From Burkholderia lata (GTDB taxonomy: Bacteria > Pseudomonadota > Gammaproteobacteria > Burkholderiales > Burkholderiaceae), in assembly GCF_902499335.1 (NCBI RefSeq), contig NZ_CABVQK010000007.1:186001-250000 (forward strand): a DNA stretch of 64,000 nucleotides. Direction: 5' to 3'. The translations under genes and the position numbers were made by a program. Positions 9,152 to 17,130 of this stretch are shown here, piece by piece. Positions within the stretch are counted from its first letter, which is position 1. Each line of letters starts with the position of its first letter. The notes below the pieces were generated by a model. It was given only the letters and a program-made list of their open reading frames with translations, did not search any database and was not told where the DNA came from.

Positions 9152-11530
9152 TTAGAACGGAACGGTAAGCGCCGCGCCGATCGTGCGCGGCTGAATCACG
9201 CTGACGAGCGCCGGGCCGCCCATCGGAATCAGCGAAGTACCGGCCGCGATCAACGCGCGACGGTCGAACAGGTTGCGAACATAGAAGGCCAGGCTGAACT
9301 TCTTGAAATCCACGCCCGCTTGCAGATCCGTGATCGCGTAGCCCGGCAACGGGTAATCCGGCCGGCCCGAGCTGGCGTCGAACCCGCTATGACGTCGGCC
9401 GACAAATCGTTGGGTAATGCCCGCATACGACGGATACCCTTGCGCGGTGAACAGATAGGTGCCCGAGAGCGTAGCGGCGAACTTGGCCGAGTTCGGCAAT
9501 GGCTGGCCCGCTGTCGTACCCGCGCTAGCGTTGCCGCTCGTCAGGCTGGCGTCGATGAGCGACAGGTTCGCACTGAAGTTCCAATGCGGGGTGGGGCGGA
9601 GCGTGCCGGAGAACTCCAGGCCCTTGATTCGCGCGTTGCCGGCGTTGATGACCTGGTTGACGCCATCGACCGTGCCGAGCTGCTGGATGTTCTTCCACTC
9701 GATGTCGTAGACCGACGTCTCCAGCGACAGCCGCTTGTCGAGCAGGTCGGCCTTGTAGCCCGCCTCATAGCTCCACAGCGTGTCGGGCGAGAAGGTCGGG
9801 CTACCGGCTGCGCGCATGCCGGTGAGTGGGTCGATCAGCAGCGCATTCGGGCCACCGGGCCGGTATCCGCTGGCGATGCGGACATACGCATTGCTGTTGG
9901 ACGTCAGCGCATAGCGCGCGGTGAACATGTAGGTCTTGCTGGTGTCCGACGACGGTGCAGAGATGGTCTGTGTCGGGCCGGCGAGCGTACCGGAGGTCGT
10001 CTGTTCATAGGTCTGGGTGTTGTGGGCGATCCGGACGCCGCCCGTCAGCGAAAGGCGCGGCGTGAGGTGATACGTCAGGTCGCCATATGCCGCGTACTCG
10101 TTGTACGTGCTGGGCGCCTGGAGCTCCGACAGGTTCGGGCCGGGTGTGCCGTCGGGCAACGTCGTCAGGAATCCTTCGCTCGAGTTGCTGCGCTCGTGCG
10201 TATAGAAGAGGCCGGCCAGCCACTCGAGTCGCTGGTTGCCCGGCGAGGTCAGGCGAAACTCCTGGGTCACCTTGTTCGTGGTGGCCACGTCCTTGGCGAC
10301 TACCGAACCCAGGTCCAGCCCCTGGGCTGCAAATAGCGGCCCATAGACGCCGGTCAGGTCTTGCGGCGCGCTCGTGTTGATCCTTTGATACGACGTGATC
10401 GAGTTCAGGCGCGCCCAGCCGAGTTCGTATTCGATCCCGGCAGAATAGAGCTGGATGTTTTGATGAAAGGGCTGCTGGGCAAACTGTCGCGTGGTCAGGT
10501 CACCCCAGACCGGCTTGCCGTCGGCGCCGTATTCGACGTAGTTCGGATCGTTGCGATTGATGTTTTGCGAGAGCGCGGTCAGCCGGACCGTCAAATCCCG
10601 GGTCGGCGTCAGCAGCAACGACGCGCGGGCACCGTAGGTGTCGCCGCGATCGATGTGGGAGTCCGCCTTGGGGCCCACTGCGTCGACATAACCGCCATCG
10701 TGCTGGCCGAACACGGAGACGCGCAGCGCGGCAACGTCGGTCTTCAGCGGGATATTCAACGCGGCGTTGGCCGTCCCGCTTACGCCGCCATGCGCCGTTC
10801 CCGACACGCCGGTGCCGACTTGCCCGGAAAATTGACTGGAGTCCGGTTCGTTGGTCACGTTTTTCAGCAAGCCGCCCATTGCACCCGCGCCATACAACGT
10901 GCCCTGCGGACCTCGCAGGATTTCGACGTGATTGAGGTCGAGCAGGCTCATGTCGAGCGCGAACGTTGCGCTTTGGGAGAACACGGTGCTGCCGCCGAAC
11001 GCGACGTCGTCGACATACATGCCGACCGTCGGCCCTGTCTGCACACCCGTTGTCACGCCGCGGATGCTGACCTGCCCCGACCCGCTGCCGCCGCTGGCGT
11101 TCAGGTCGACACCCGGCTCCGAAGAGAGAAAATCGGACATCGTCTTCGCGCCGCTCTTCTGCAACTCGTCGGCCGACAGGACGTTGACCTGCATGGGGAC
11201 TTCGCGAGCCGGTTCACGTCGGCGTGTCGCGGTCACCACCACGGTATTGAGCGTCGCGCCGCCCTTGCCTTGCGCCTTCGTCACCTCAGCCGGAGGGGCA
11301 TTCGGCACCGTGGTGCCGGATGCGGCGGCAGGCGTCGCAGCGGACGCCGCATCCGGCGCGGCGACCTGCTGAGTCTGCACGGGCGTTTTCGCCTGTTCCT
11401 GCGCATGCACGCCCAACGATGCCAACCCGAATACCGGTCCGACGAAGAGCGGGGCGTAACGCCTGCCGTGTCGCAGCGGTAACGTTGCCGAACCCGCCGC
11501 GTGCTTCGTCCGGTTTTTCATCTTCACCAT
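9152..11530 (-). CDS. TonB-dependent outer-membrane receptor
   Basis: A 792-residue receptor starting at ATG 11530 behind AGGAGGAGAC. Order of parts: basic N-terminus and signal peptide ending near HAQEQ, an Ala/Pro/Thr-rich linker to about residue 90, a TonB box (LNTVVVTATRR), a plug with SIRGV and RGPQGTLYGAGAMGG motifs, and a 22-strand-type barrel ending in Phe (ALTVPF). There is no N-terminal signalling (STN) domain, so regulation is not by the FecR route. It sits in the operon with the DAP-like hydrolase and near a dedicated tonB/exbBD set and peptidases, which argues for a peptide ligand rather than a siderophore. The ligand itself is unknown. Confidence 0.93.
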   Translation of the reverse strand: MVKMKNRTKHAAGSATLPLRHGRRYAPLFVGPVFGLASLGVHAQEQAKTPVQTQQVAAPDAASAATPAAASGTTVPNAPPAEVTKAQGKGGATLNTVVVTATRRREPAREVPMQVNVLSADELQKSGAKTMSDFLSSEPGVDLNASGGSGSGQVSIRGVTTGVQTGPTVGMYVDDVAFGGSTVFSQSATFALDMSLLDLNHVEILRGPQGTLYGAGAMGGLLKNVTNEPDSSQFSGQVGTGVSGTAHGGVSGTANAALNIPLKTDVAALRVSVFGQHDGGYVDAVGPKADSHIDRGDTYGARASLLLTPTRDLTVRLTALSQNINRNDPNYVEYGADGKPVWGDLTTRQFAQQPFHQNIQLYSAGIEYELGWARLNSITSYQRINTSAPQDLTGVYGPLFAAQGLDLGSVVAKDVATTNKVTQEFRLTSPGNQRLEWLAGLFYTHERSNSSEGFLTTLPDGTPGPNLSELQAPSTYNEYAAYGDLTYHLTPRLSLTGGVRIAHNTQTYEQTTSGTLAGPTQTISAPSSDTSKTYMFTARYALTSNSNAYVRIASGYRPGGPNALLIDPLTGMRAAGSPTFSPDTLWSYEAGYKADLLDKRLSLETSVYDIEWKNIQQLGTVDGVNQVINAGNARIKGLEFSGTLRPTPHWNFSANLSLIDASLTSGNASAGTTAGQPLPNSAKFAATLSGTYLFTAQGYPSYAGITQRFVGRRHSGFDASSGRPDYPLPGYAITDLQAGVDFKKFSLAFYVRNLFDRRALIAAGTSLIPMGGPALVSVIQPRTIGAALTVPF

Positions 11531-11590
11531 TGTCTCCTCCTGATTTTGCGATCGACTGAACGCGATGCCGTGTAGCGCGACTCAGGGTGA

Positions 11591-11649
11591 ACGGTAAGTG
11601 CCGGTTATTTCTGGTTCATGTGGCGTTTGTATCGGTGCTGATACAAACG
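11591..11649 (-). promoter_or_regulatory. Receptor-operon promoter with TGTATC-N6-GATACA palindrome
   Basis: The palindrome is perfect over 10-bp arms (CGTTTGTATC 11624-11633, GATACAAACG 11640-11649, 6-bp spacer). Reading on the minus strand, the 37 bases after the 18-bp core (down to 11591) contain ATGAACCAGAAAT and end in CTTACCGT. 27 of those 37 positions match the tonB promoter with no gap, and 19 match the M81 promoter. No TTGACA-like -35 is present, so an activator bound to the palindrome is likely. The site lies between the divergent receptor and kinase genes. Confidence 0.75.
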
Positions 11650-11718
11650 ATCGGTGAGGGGGAAGGGCGGCCAGGACGGCCGACGAGGCGCAACCGGGGC
11701 GAAGACATGTTTCGGGTT

Positions 11719-11762
11719 TGCAATAAACGGCTCACATGGCCCCTACATTCACGGGCGATAAT
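11719..11762 (+). promoter_or_regulatory. Histidine-kinase promoter module sharing 31/44 bases with the response-regulator promoter
   Basis: TGCAATAA at 11719-11726 and GGCGATAA at 11754-11761 lie 35 bp apart and flank a -10-like TACATT (11744-11749). The same layout (TGCAATAA, TATATT, GGCAATAA, identical spacing) occurs at 21112-21155. The first repeat covers the -35 zone and the second the expected transcription start, so the pair could be an operator for a repressor or autoregulator. This module places the kinase start codon downstream, at 11787. Confidence 0.6.
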
Positions 11763-11786
11763 CGACGCCATCGCTCGCCGTCGGCC

Positions 11787-12785
11787 ATGACCATGCACAA
11801 ACCCCGCTTCGATTCCGCTTTCTATCGCCTGTTCTTCGTGATGATCTCGATCATCCTCGTGATGCAGATCAGTGCCGGCCTGCTGCTCTTCAAGCTCTAC
11901 AGCACCGCTCCTTTCAAGCCGCCTCCGGGGATGAGTGCGTCGCTGCAGTGGGGCGCCGCCGTGATGATCCAGGTGCTGCCGGCGCTGATCTCGTCCTGGA
12001 TCGGCGCGCGCATGCTGGCCGCCCCGTTCCGCACGCTGACCGTCGGTGCGGCTGAACTGTCGAGGAATATCGATGCGCCGCCCATCAAGGAAATCGGCCC
12101 TGTCGAGGCACGTCAGGCTGCCAGCGTGTTCAACACGATGCAGGCGTCGCTGCGGCGGCAAATGAGCGAGCGCAACCGCTTTCTCGCCGCCGTGTCGCAC
12201 GATCTGCGCACGCCGCTGACGCGCATGAAGCTGCGCCTTCGATCTGCTCAGGATGTCGAATTGAGCGACCGTCTCAGAGACGATATCGACGAGATGACAC
12301 AGCTTCTGGAGGCGACCCTGTCGTTTCTGCGCAATGAAGAGGTGGTCGAGGATTTCAGTCCGGTCGATATCAATGCACTGGTGGATGCCATCGCGGAAGA
12401 TGCGGCCGAACACGGTCAGAAGGTGACGATCAGCGGTGAGGTGCCCCCGATCTCGGCACAACCGCTTGGCCTCAAACGCTGCCTGACAAACCTGGTTGCC
12501 AACGCGATTCGATACGGTGAAGACGCACACATCCGCCTGATCGACGCACCGTCGTGCGTGCGTATCCAGATCGTCGATCACGGCCCGGGCATACCGGAGT
12601 CGCAACTGGAGCGGGCGCTGGAGCCGTTCTACCGGGTGGAAAGTTCGCGCAACAGGAACACGGGCGGGACTGGGCTTGGCCTCGCCATCGCGAACGACGT
12701 CGTGAAGCGTCACGGCGGGGAACTGGTGTTGCGCAACGGTCCGGAAGGCGGGCTGGTGGCACAGGTCACGTTGCCGCGTCGATAG
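11787..12785 (+). CDS. Sensor histidine kinase, EnvZ type with minimal periplasmic loop
   Basis: A 332-residue membrane kinase: TM1 about 13-37, a loop of only about 15 residues (38-52), TM2 about 53-73, HAMP-like linker 75-128, then the dimerisation/phosphoacceptor motif AAVSHDLRTPLTRMK with His138, and an ATPase domain with N box (NLVANAIRYG), G1 (DHGPGIP) and G2 (GGTGLGLAI). I start at ATG 11787 because upstream Met codons precede the promoter module. It is divergent from the receptor gene. The only response regulator nearby is 8.4 kb away at 21202, and the two genes share a promoter module, so they are the probable partners. The tiny loop suggests sensing in the membrane or via another protein. 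Confidence 0.9.
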   Translation: MTMHKPRFDSAFYRLFFVMISIILVMQISAGLLLFKLYSTAPFKPPPGMSASLQWGAAVMIQVLPALISSWIGARMLAAPFRTLTVGAAELSRNIDAPPIKEIGPVEARQAASVFNTMQASLRRQMSERNRFLAAVSHDLRTPLTRMKLRLRSAQDVELSDRLRDDIDEMTQLLEATLSFLRNEEVVEDFSPVDINALVDAIAEDAAEHGQKVTISGEVPPISAQPLGLKRCLTNLVANAIRYGEDAHIRLIDAPSCVRIQIVDHGPGIPESQLERALEPFYRVESSRNRNTGGTGLGLAIANDVVKRHGGELVLRNGPEGGLVAQVTLPRR

Positions 12786-12816
12786 GAGGGGCTCGGAGCA
12801 ACCGTTGGCACTGCTC

Positions 12817-12871
12817 TGTTTCACGCTTGATACAGATTGCTCACAAAGCGGAAATAGCGCGTGCTTATAGT
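12817..12871 (+). promoter_or_regulatory. M81 peptidase promoter with TGT(T/A)TC-N6-GATACA palindrome
   Basis: TGTTTC (12817-12822), 6-bp spacer, GATACA (12829-12834), then GAAAT at 12851-12855 and CTTATAGT at 12864-12871. Spacing from palindrome to GAAAT and to CTTA--GT is the same as in the receptor and tonB promoters. It ends 38 bp before the peptidase ATG, close to the 38 bp at tonB. TTATAG can serve as the -10 box. Confidence 0.7.
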
Positions 12872-12909
12872 CGTTCCACCCCCTTCAATCCCTTTCGGCA
12901 GACCTCGTC

Positions 12910-14376
12910 ATGAAGATATATACGGCTCAGCTTTCGACCGAAACCAATACGTTCGCTCCGTGCCCGACCGGATGGGGCGGCTTCGAGGAGTTCACCATCT
13001 TTCATGGCGACGCGAGTGTGCGCGAGCCCGATGGCGTGGGGCATGTGCTCGCGGAAGTGCGGCGCCTCGCGGAGGGTGACGGTCACGACATCGTTGAAGG
13101 TCTGTGTGCCGAAGCCCAGCCGTCCGGCCGCACGATTCGTGCGGTCTACGAGTCCCTGAGAGACGAGATCCTCGGTGGCGTGAAGGCCGCCTTGCCGCTG
13201 GACGCCGTGATTCTGCTGCTGCACGGCGCGATGGTGGCAGAGGGTTACGACGATTGTGAAGGCGATCTGCTCGCCGGCGTTCGCGCTATTGTCGGCCCGG
13301 ATGTTCCCATCTCGGTCACGCTCGACCCGCACTGTCATTTCACGCAATTGATGAAGGCATCGGCCGATGTCCTGATCGCTTACAAGGAGTATCCGCATGT
13401 CGACGCCATCGATCGGGCGCGCGACGCCTATCGGCTGGCGCTCGATATGGCGGCCGGACGCATCCGTCCGACGACCGGCTTGTTCGACTGCCGGATGGTC
13501 GGTGCGTGGCACACCACCAGCGAACCGATGGCGGGGTTCGTTCGGCGCATGCAGTCGTTCGAAGGGCGCGACGGCGTGCTGTCGGTGTCGCTCGGGCACG
13601 GGTTCCCATGGGGCGACGTGCCGGAAGCCGGCGCGAAACTCTGGGTCGTGACGGACAACGATCTCGCCAAGGCCGACGCGCTGGCGGCGCAACTGGCGCG
13701 CGAGTTCTGGGAACTGCGCGACGCGACACGCCCCGCATGGCTCGATATCGATTCCGGCCTGGATCGTGCGCTCGCGGTCGACGGCGGCCCGGTCGTGCTG
13801 GCGGATGTCGCGGACAATCCCGGCGGTGGCGCGCCGTGCGACAGCACGTTCATTTTGCGTCGCGTGGTCGAGCGACGGATTGCCAATGTTGCGATCGGGT
13901 GCTTCTGGGATCTCGGCGCCATCCAGATCTGCAAGGACGCAGGTGTCGGGGCCACGCTGAATTTGCGCATTGGCGGTAAATGCAGTGTGTACTCAGGGGA
14001 CCCGGTGGACCTGCGCGTCACGGTACGCAGCGTGGTGGAGCGGCATACGCAAAGCATCATGGGTCTCGAGCAACCGCTTGGCCGGGCGGTGTGGGTAGAA
14101 TCGGACAACGGGCTCGACATCGCGCTGATATCGGTTCGCACCCAGGTGCTCGGCGTGGACGTATTCACCGGCCTCGGCATCGACTTTCCCGGCAAGAAAC
14201 TGGTGGTCGTGAAATCGACGCAGCATTTTCAAACCGAATTCGCGTCGCGCTCGAAGGCCATCTTGCATATCGCTGCGCCAGGTGCGCTCACGATGAACTT
14301 CGCCGAGCTGGATTATCGGCATCGTGATCTCAACTACTGGCCGCGCGTGTCGAATCCGTTTGCATCGGCGATGTGA
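12910..14376 (+). CDS. M81 family (MlrC-like) metallopeptidase
   Basis: A 488-residue protein of the MlrC family, cytoplasmic (no signal peptide). MlrC is the zinc enzyme that cleaves the linear microcystin tetrapeptide and related peptides. Candidate metal ligands are visible: E11 in STETNTF, D139 and H141 in TLDPHCH, and H163 in EYPHVD, followed in the C-terminal half by the family block ADVADNPGGGAPCDST. Its length fits MlrC (about 507). It has its own promoter sharing the operator of the receptor and tonB units, and converges on the second DAP-like hydrolase, with a strong hairpin between the stops. Many M81 members are of unknown substrate, so peptide cleavage is likely but the exact bond is not known. 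Confidence 0.88.
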   Translation: MKIYTAQLSTETNTFAPCPTGWGGFEEFTIFHGDASVREPDGVGHVLAEVRRLAEGDGHDIVEGLCAEAQPSGRTIRAVYESLRDEILGGVKAALPLDAVILLLHGAMVAEGYDDCEGDLLAGVRAIVGPDVPISVTLDPHCHFTQLMKASADVLIAYKEYPHVDAIDRARDAYRLALDMAAGRIRPTTGLFDCRMVGAWHTTSEPMAGFVRRMQSFEGRDGVLSVSLGHGFPWGDVPEAGAKLWVVTDNDLAKADALAAQLAREFWELRDATRPAWLDIDSGLDRALAVDGGPVVLADVADNPGGGAPCDSTFILRRVVERRIANVAIGCFWDLGAIQICKDAGVGATLNLRIGGKCSVYSGDPVDLRVTVRSVVERHTQSIMGLEQPLGRAVWVESDNGLDIALISVRTQVLGVDVFTGLGIDFPGKKLVVVKSTQHFQTEFASRSKAILHIAAPGALTMNFAELDYRHRDLNYWPRVSNPFASAM

Positions 14377-14378
14377 AC

Positions 14379-14408
14379 ACGTGCCGGCGTCGTTCGACGC
14401 CGGCACGT
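14379..14408. terminator. Bidirectional hairpin between convergent M81 and DAP-like genes
   Basis: A perfect 13-bp stem (ACGTGCCGGCGTC / GACGCCGGCACGT) with a GTTC tetraloop fills the 33-bp gap between the two stop codons. It can serve both strands. Confidence 0.7.
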
Positions 14409-14409
14409 A

Positions 14410-16071
14410 TCAGGCTTCGGCGTGCACTCGTGTGAAGGCGAGGTGCCTGGTACGCGGGGTATCGACGCGAAAGCCGGTGACGTTGTCGCGCGTTGCATCG
14501 CGCATCAACGTGACGATGCCGGTCATGACGTCCACTGGATCGACCGGCGCCAGACCGAACGCATCGTGGGCCAGCGGCGTGAGGCGGTAGTCGCAATGGC
14601 CCGTCGCGCCGTGCATGCGAAGAACGAGTGTTTCGTTGTCGAGTCGAATGATCGCGCGGGCATGGGCGTCGTGGCTTGCGAATGTGCCGGACATCGCGGC
14701 GACGAGTTGCGCCGTCATCGCGGGCGCTTCGCCGAGGCGTGCGAACGTATCGACGTGGCCGCAATGCACGATGCGCAGGCTGGACGGATCGTTCGGTGTG
14801 CGAGACGACCCCCATCGCAACGCCAGCGGCCCGTCGCCGCCCGCTTCGACCTGCACGTCGTTCAGGTCGTCCGCGCTGTCGTAGAGCGTCATCGGCGGCC
14901 TGGGGCAAAGCGGTCCCGTCAACACCAGCACGCCTTCGTGATCCTCCAGTGCATACACGGCGCCGGTGCTGGCCGACCGGTAGCTGCCGAGGCGCGCCGT
15001 ATGGTCGGCGGCGCGTGTCGCGACAGGTGGGCTATCGCTGCCGAGCTCGCCCGCCAGCACGATGTCGACGACACGCTTCGACAGTTCGAGCGGTGAGCCG
15101 AGCGCGCCGTTGCTGAGCAATACGACATCGAGCCCGTGTGCCACCGACACCAGCATCTGGCAAGTCCCACCGACGACGCCACCGGAATGGTGGATCAGCT
15201 CGACACCTCGATAGGTACGCTGCGTGAGACCGAGCGAGTATTGGCTGCGCTGACCGCTGGAGAATACGGGCAAAGCCAGCATCTGGCGCCAGGTGTCGTC
15301 GTTGCCGACGATCTTGTCGCGGCATCGCAGGTGTGCGGTCCATCGCAGCATGTCGTCGACGGTCGAGACGATCGAGCCTTCACCCAGCAGTTCCCACGTC
15401 GGAAAGATCCCGCGCCGGTATTCGCCGGTGCTGTCAGGAACATGCATCGTCGCGATGCCGCGCTCGATTGTCATGTCGTCGGGTACGCACGCGGTGTCGT
15501 GCATGAGCAGGGGAGCGAAGATATGGGTCGCGAGGAATGCGCCGAACGGCATCCCGCTCGCACGTTCGACAGCGAGCGAAAGCAGGTGATAGCCGCCGTT
15601 CGAATACATCATGCGTTCGCCCGGCGGAAAGTTTTCGTCGCGTTGACGTTGCTGTGAAGCCAGGAACGCGCCCTGCGGCGACATGGCGAGGCCCTGCGTC
15701 AGGAGGGCAAGGTCCAGTGCGCATCGCTGCCCGCCGCGATGCGACATCAACTGACGCAACGTCGGTCGGCCCGCGGCCGGCGGCAGCTCCGGCAGATATG
15801 CGCCGATGGGGGCGTCGGCATCGAGCGCGCCGCGTTCGCACAGGAGCAGCACGGCGAGGCACGTGACATGCTTGCTGACCGAGCCGATGCGCATCCGTGT
15901 GGCCGCCGTGTTGGCGAGGCCGTGTTCGAGGCTGGCCATGCCGAAACCGCGCCGATACAGCAGCTGGCCGCGATGGACGATGCCGGCGATCAGTCCGGGG
16001 GCATTGGCGCTGCGATAAGGCATGAACAGCGCGTCGAGCTGCGTCGTTGTGGCGGATGAATCCGATGTCAT
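14410..16071 (-). CDS. Serine hydrolase of the beta-lactamase fold, D-aminopeptidase-like, copy 2
   Basis: A 553-residue paralogue of the protein at 7489-9132, sharing long runs such as RRGFGMASLEHG and GGYHLLSLA. Active-site motifs are S64-V-S-K67, YSN (in MMYSNGGY) and HHSGG, again followed by two barrel-like C-terminal domains. No signal peptide. It is the last gene of the tonB-exbBD-exbD-MFS-epimerase unit, 9 bp after the epimerase stop. Two diverged copies under the same operator suggest different cleavage specificities on one imported substrate rather than recent redundancy. Known DAP removes N-terminal D-Ala or Gly; the activity here is inferred. Confidence 0.85.
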   Translation of the reverse strand: MTSDSSATTTQLDALFMPYRSANAPGLIAGIVHRGQLLYRRGFGMASLEHGLANTAATRMRIGSVSKHVTCLAVLLLCERGALDADAPIGAYLPELPPAAGRPTLRQLMSHRGGQRCALDLALLTQGLAMSPQGAFLASQQRQRDENFPPGERMMYSNGGYHLLSLAVERASGMPFGAFLATHIFAPLLMHDTACVPDDMTIERGIATMHVPDSTGEYRRGIFPTWELLGEGSIVSTVDDMLRWTAHLRCRDKIVGNDDTWRQMLALPVFSSGQRSQYSLGLTQRTYRGVELIHHSGGVVGGTCQMLVSVAHGLDVVLLSNGALGSPLELSKRVVDIVLAGELGSDSPPVATRAADHTARLGSYRSASTGAVYALEDHEGVLVLTGPLCPRPPMTLYDSADDLNDVQVEAGGDGPLALRWGSSRTPNDPSSLRIVHCGHVDTFARLGEAPAMTAQLVAAMSGTFASHDAHARAIIRLDNETLVLRMHGATGHCDYRLTPLAHDAFGLAPVDPVDVMTGIVTLMRDATRDNVTGFRVDTPRTRHLAFTRVHAEA

Positions 16072-16080
16072 GGTGATAGC

Positions 16081-17130
16081 TCAGCGAGAGGATGCGGTGA
16101 CACCCGCGTAGCCCCAGACCTGGGGCGGGCAGTGCAGCAGGCCGTCGATGTAGGTGACGCCCGGCTCACGATCGCGGGCGAGGAAGATCGGTCCGTCGAG
16201 ATCGACGTGATCGCACAGTTGCCCGAGCAGAAATGCGGGGGCGACCGCCAGCGAAGTGCCTGCCATGCAACCGACCATCACGGACAAGCCGGCTTCGCGC
16301 ACACGCGCGGCGAGGTCGAGCGCGCGTGTCAGGCCGCCGCATTTGTCGAGCTTGAGGTTGACGATGTCGTAGCGGCGCGCGACGGCGGGCAGGTCGCCGA
16401 GGTCCTGAAACGATTCGTCGGCCGCGAGGGGGATCGGACAATCGATATCTTCGAGACAGGCGTCCGCACCGATCGCAAACGGCTGTTCGAGCATGTAGAC
16501 GTCAAGCTGTTGCAGCACGGGGATCATCGCGTCGAAGTGCGCGCGCGACCAGCCCTGATTCGCGTCGACGGCGAGCGGTATGTCCGGGCGGATCTCACGG
16601 ATTGCGGAGAGGCGCGCGGCGTCGGCGGCGCTGCCGTCCAGCTTGACCTTCAGCGCCCTGGCGTGGGGCAGTCTCTGCGCGGCTTCAGTCATTGCATGCG
16701 GCGTATCCACGCCGATCGTCATCGTGGTCCGCAACGGGCGCGGTGCGGAGAGGCCCGCGATGCGCCAGACAGGCATGGCTTGCTGTTGTGATTCAAGCGC
16801 CCACAATGCAGCATCGACCGCATTGCGCGCGCCGCCGGGCGGCAAGATGTCGAGCAACTGCGCGCGCGTGATCCCCGCTTCCATCGACGCCCGGACGCTT
16901 TCGATTTGCGCGGCGATGGATTCGGGTGTTTCACCCAGGTAAAAGACCCCGGATGCTTCGCCGTGGCCGGCGTTTTGTCCGTCGTCGACGGTAACACTCA
17001 CGACGCGAGCGGCGTCGATGACGTGGCCGGTGATATGGAACGGAGTGGCCAACGGCCAGCGTTCGATACGCAGTGAGAGTGAGAGCGTGCGAGGTGACAT
17101 GGGAGAGGGAGGAAGAAGGGAATTACGCAT
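16081..17130 (-). CDS. Enolase-superfamily dipeptide epimerase (AEE-like)
   Basis: A 349-residue muconate-lactonising-subgroup enzyme. Catalytic elements: K161-V-K163 (KxK), metal ligands D189 (AVDANQGW), E215 (MLEQPF) and D238 (AADES), the second lysine motif K260-L-D-K263, and D310-L-D312, the DxD pair that binds the ammonium group of dipeptides in L-Ala-D/L-Glu epimerases. This favours inversion of the second residue of a dipeptide. The loop TPFHITG lacks the arginine I would expect for a Glu specificity, so the substrate may differ. The chosen ATG at 17130 overlaps the MFS stop (ATGCGTAA, 8 bp), indicating translational coupling; ATG 17100 is an alternative. Confidence 0.85.
   Translation of the reverse strand: MRNSLLPPSPMSPRTLSLSLRIERWPLATPFHITGHVIDAARVVSVTVDDGQNAGHGEASGVFYLGETPESIAAQIESVRASMEAGITRAQLLDILPPGGARNAVDAALWALESQQQAMPVWRIAGLSAPRPLRTTMTIGVDTPHAMTEAAQRLPHARALKVKLDGSAADAARLSAIREIRPDIPLAVDANQGWSRAHFDAMIPVLQQLDVYMLEQPFAIGADACLEDIDCPIPLAADESFQDLGDLPAVARRYDIVNLKLDKCGGLTRALDLAARVREAGLSVMVGCMAGTSLAVAPAFLLGQLCDHVDLDGPIFLARDREPGVTYIDGLLHCPPQVWGYAGVTASSR

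Noticed and set aside
9152..11530. Siderophore receptor as the role of the TonB-dependent protein
   Set aside because: No siderophore synthesis or reductase genes, Fur box or ECF/FecR system is visible nearby; the shared operator links it to peptidases.
7489..16071. Beta-lactam resistance genes (class C beta-lactamase)
   Set aside because: The two proteins lack signal peptides and have the two extra C-terminal barrel domains of D-aminopeptidases; the context is peptide catabolism.
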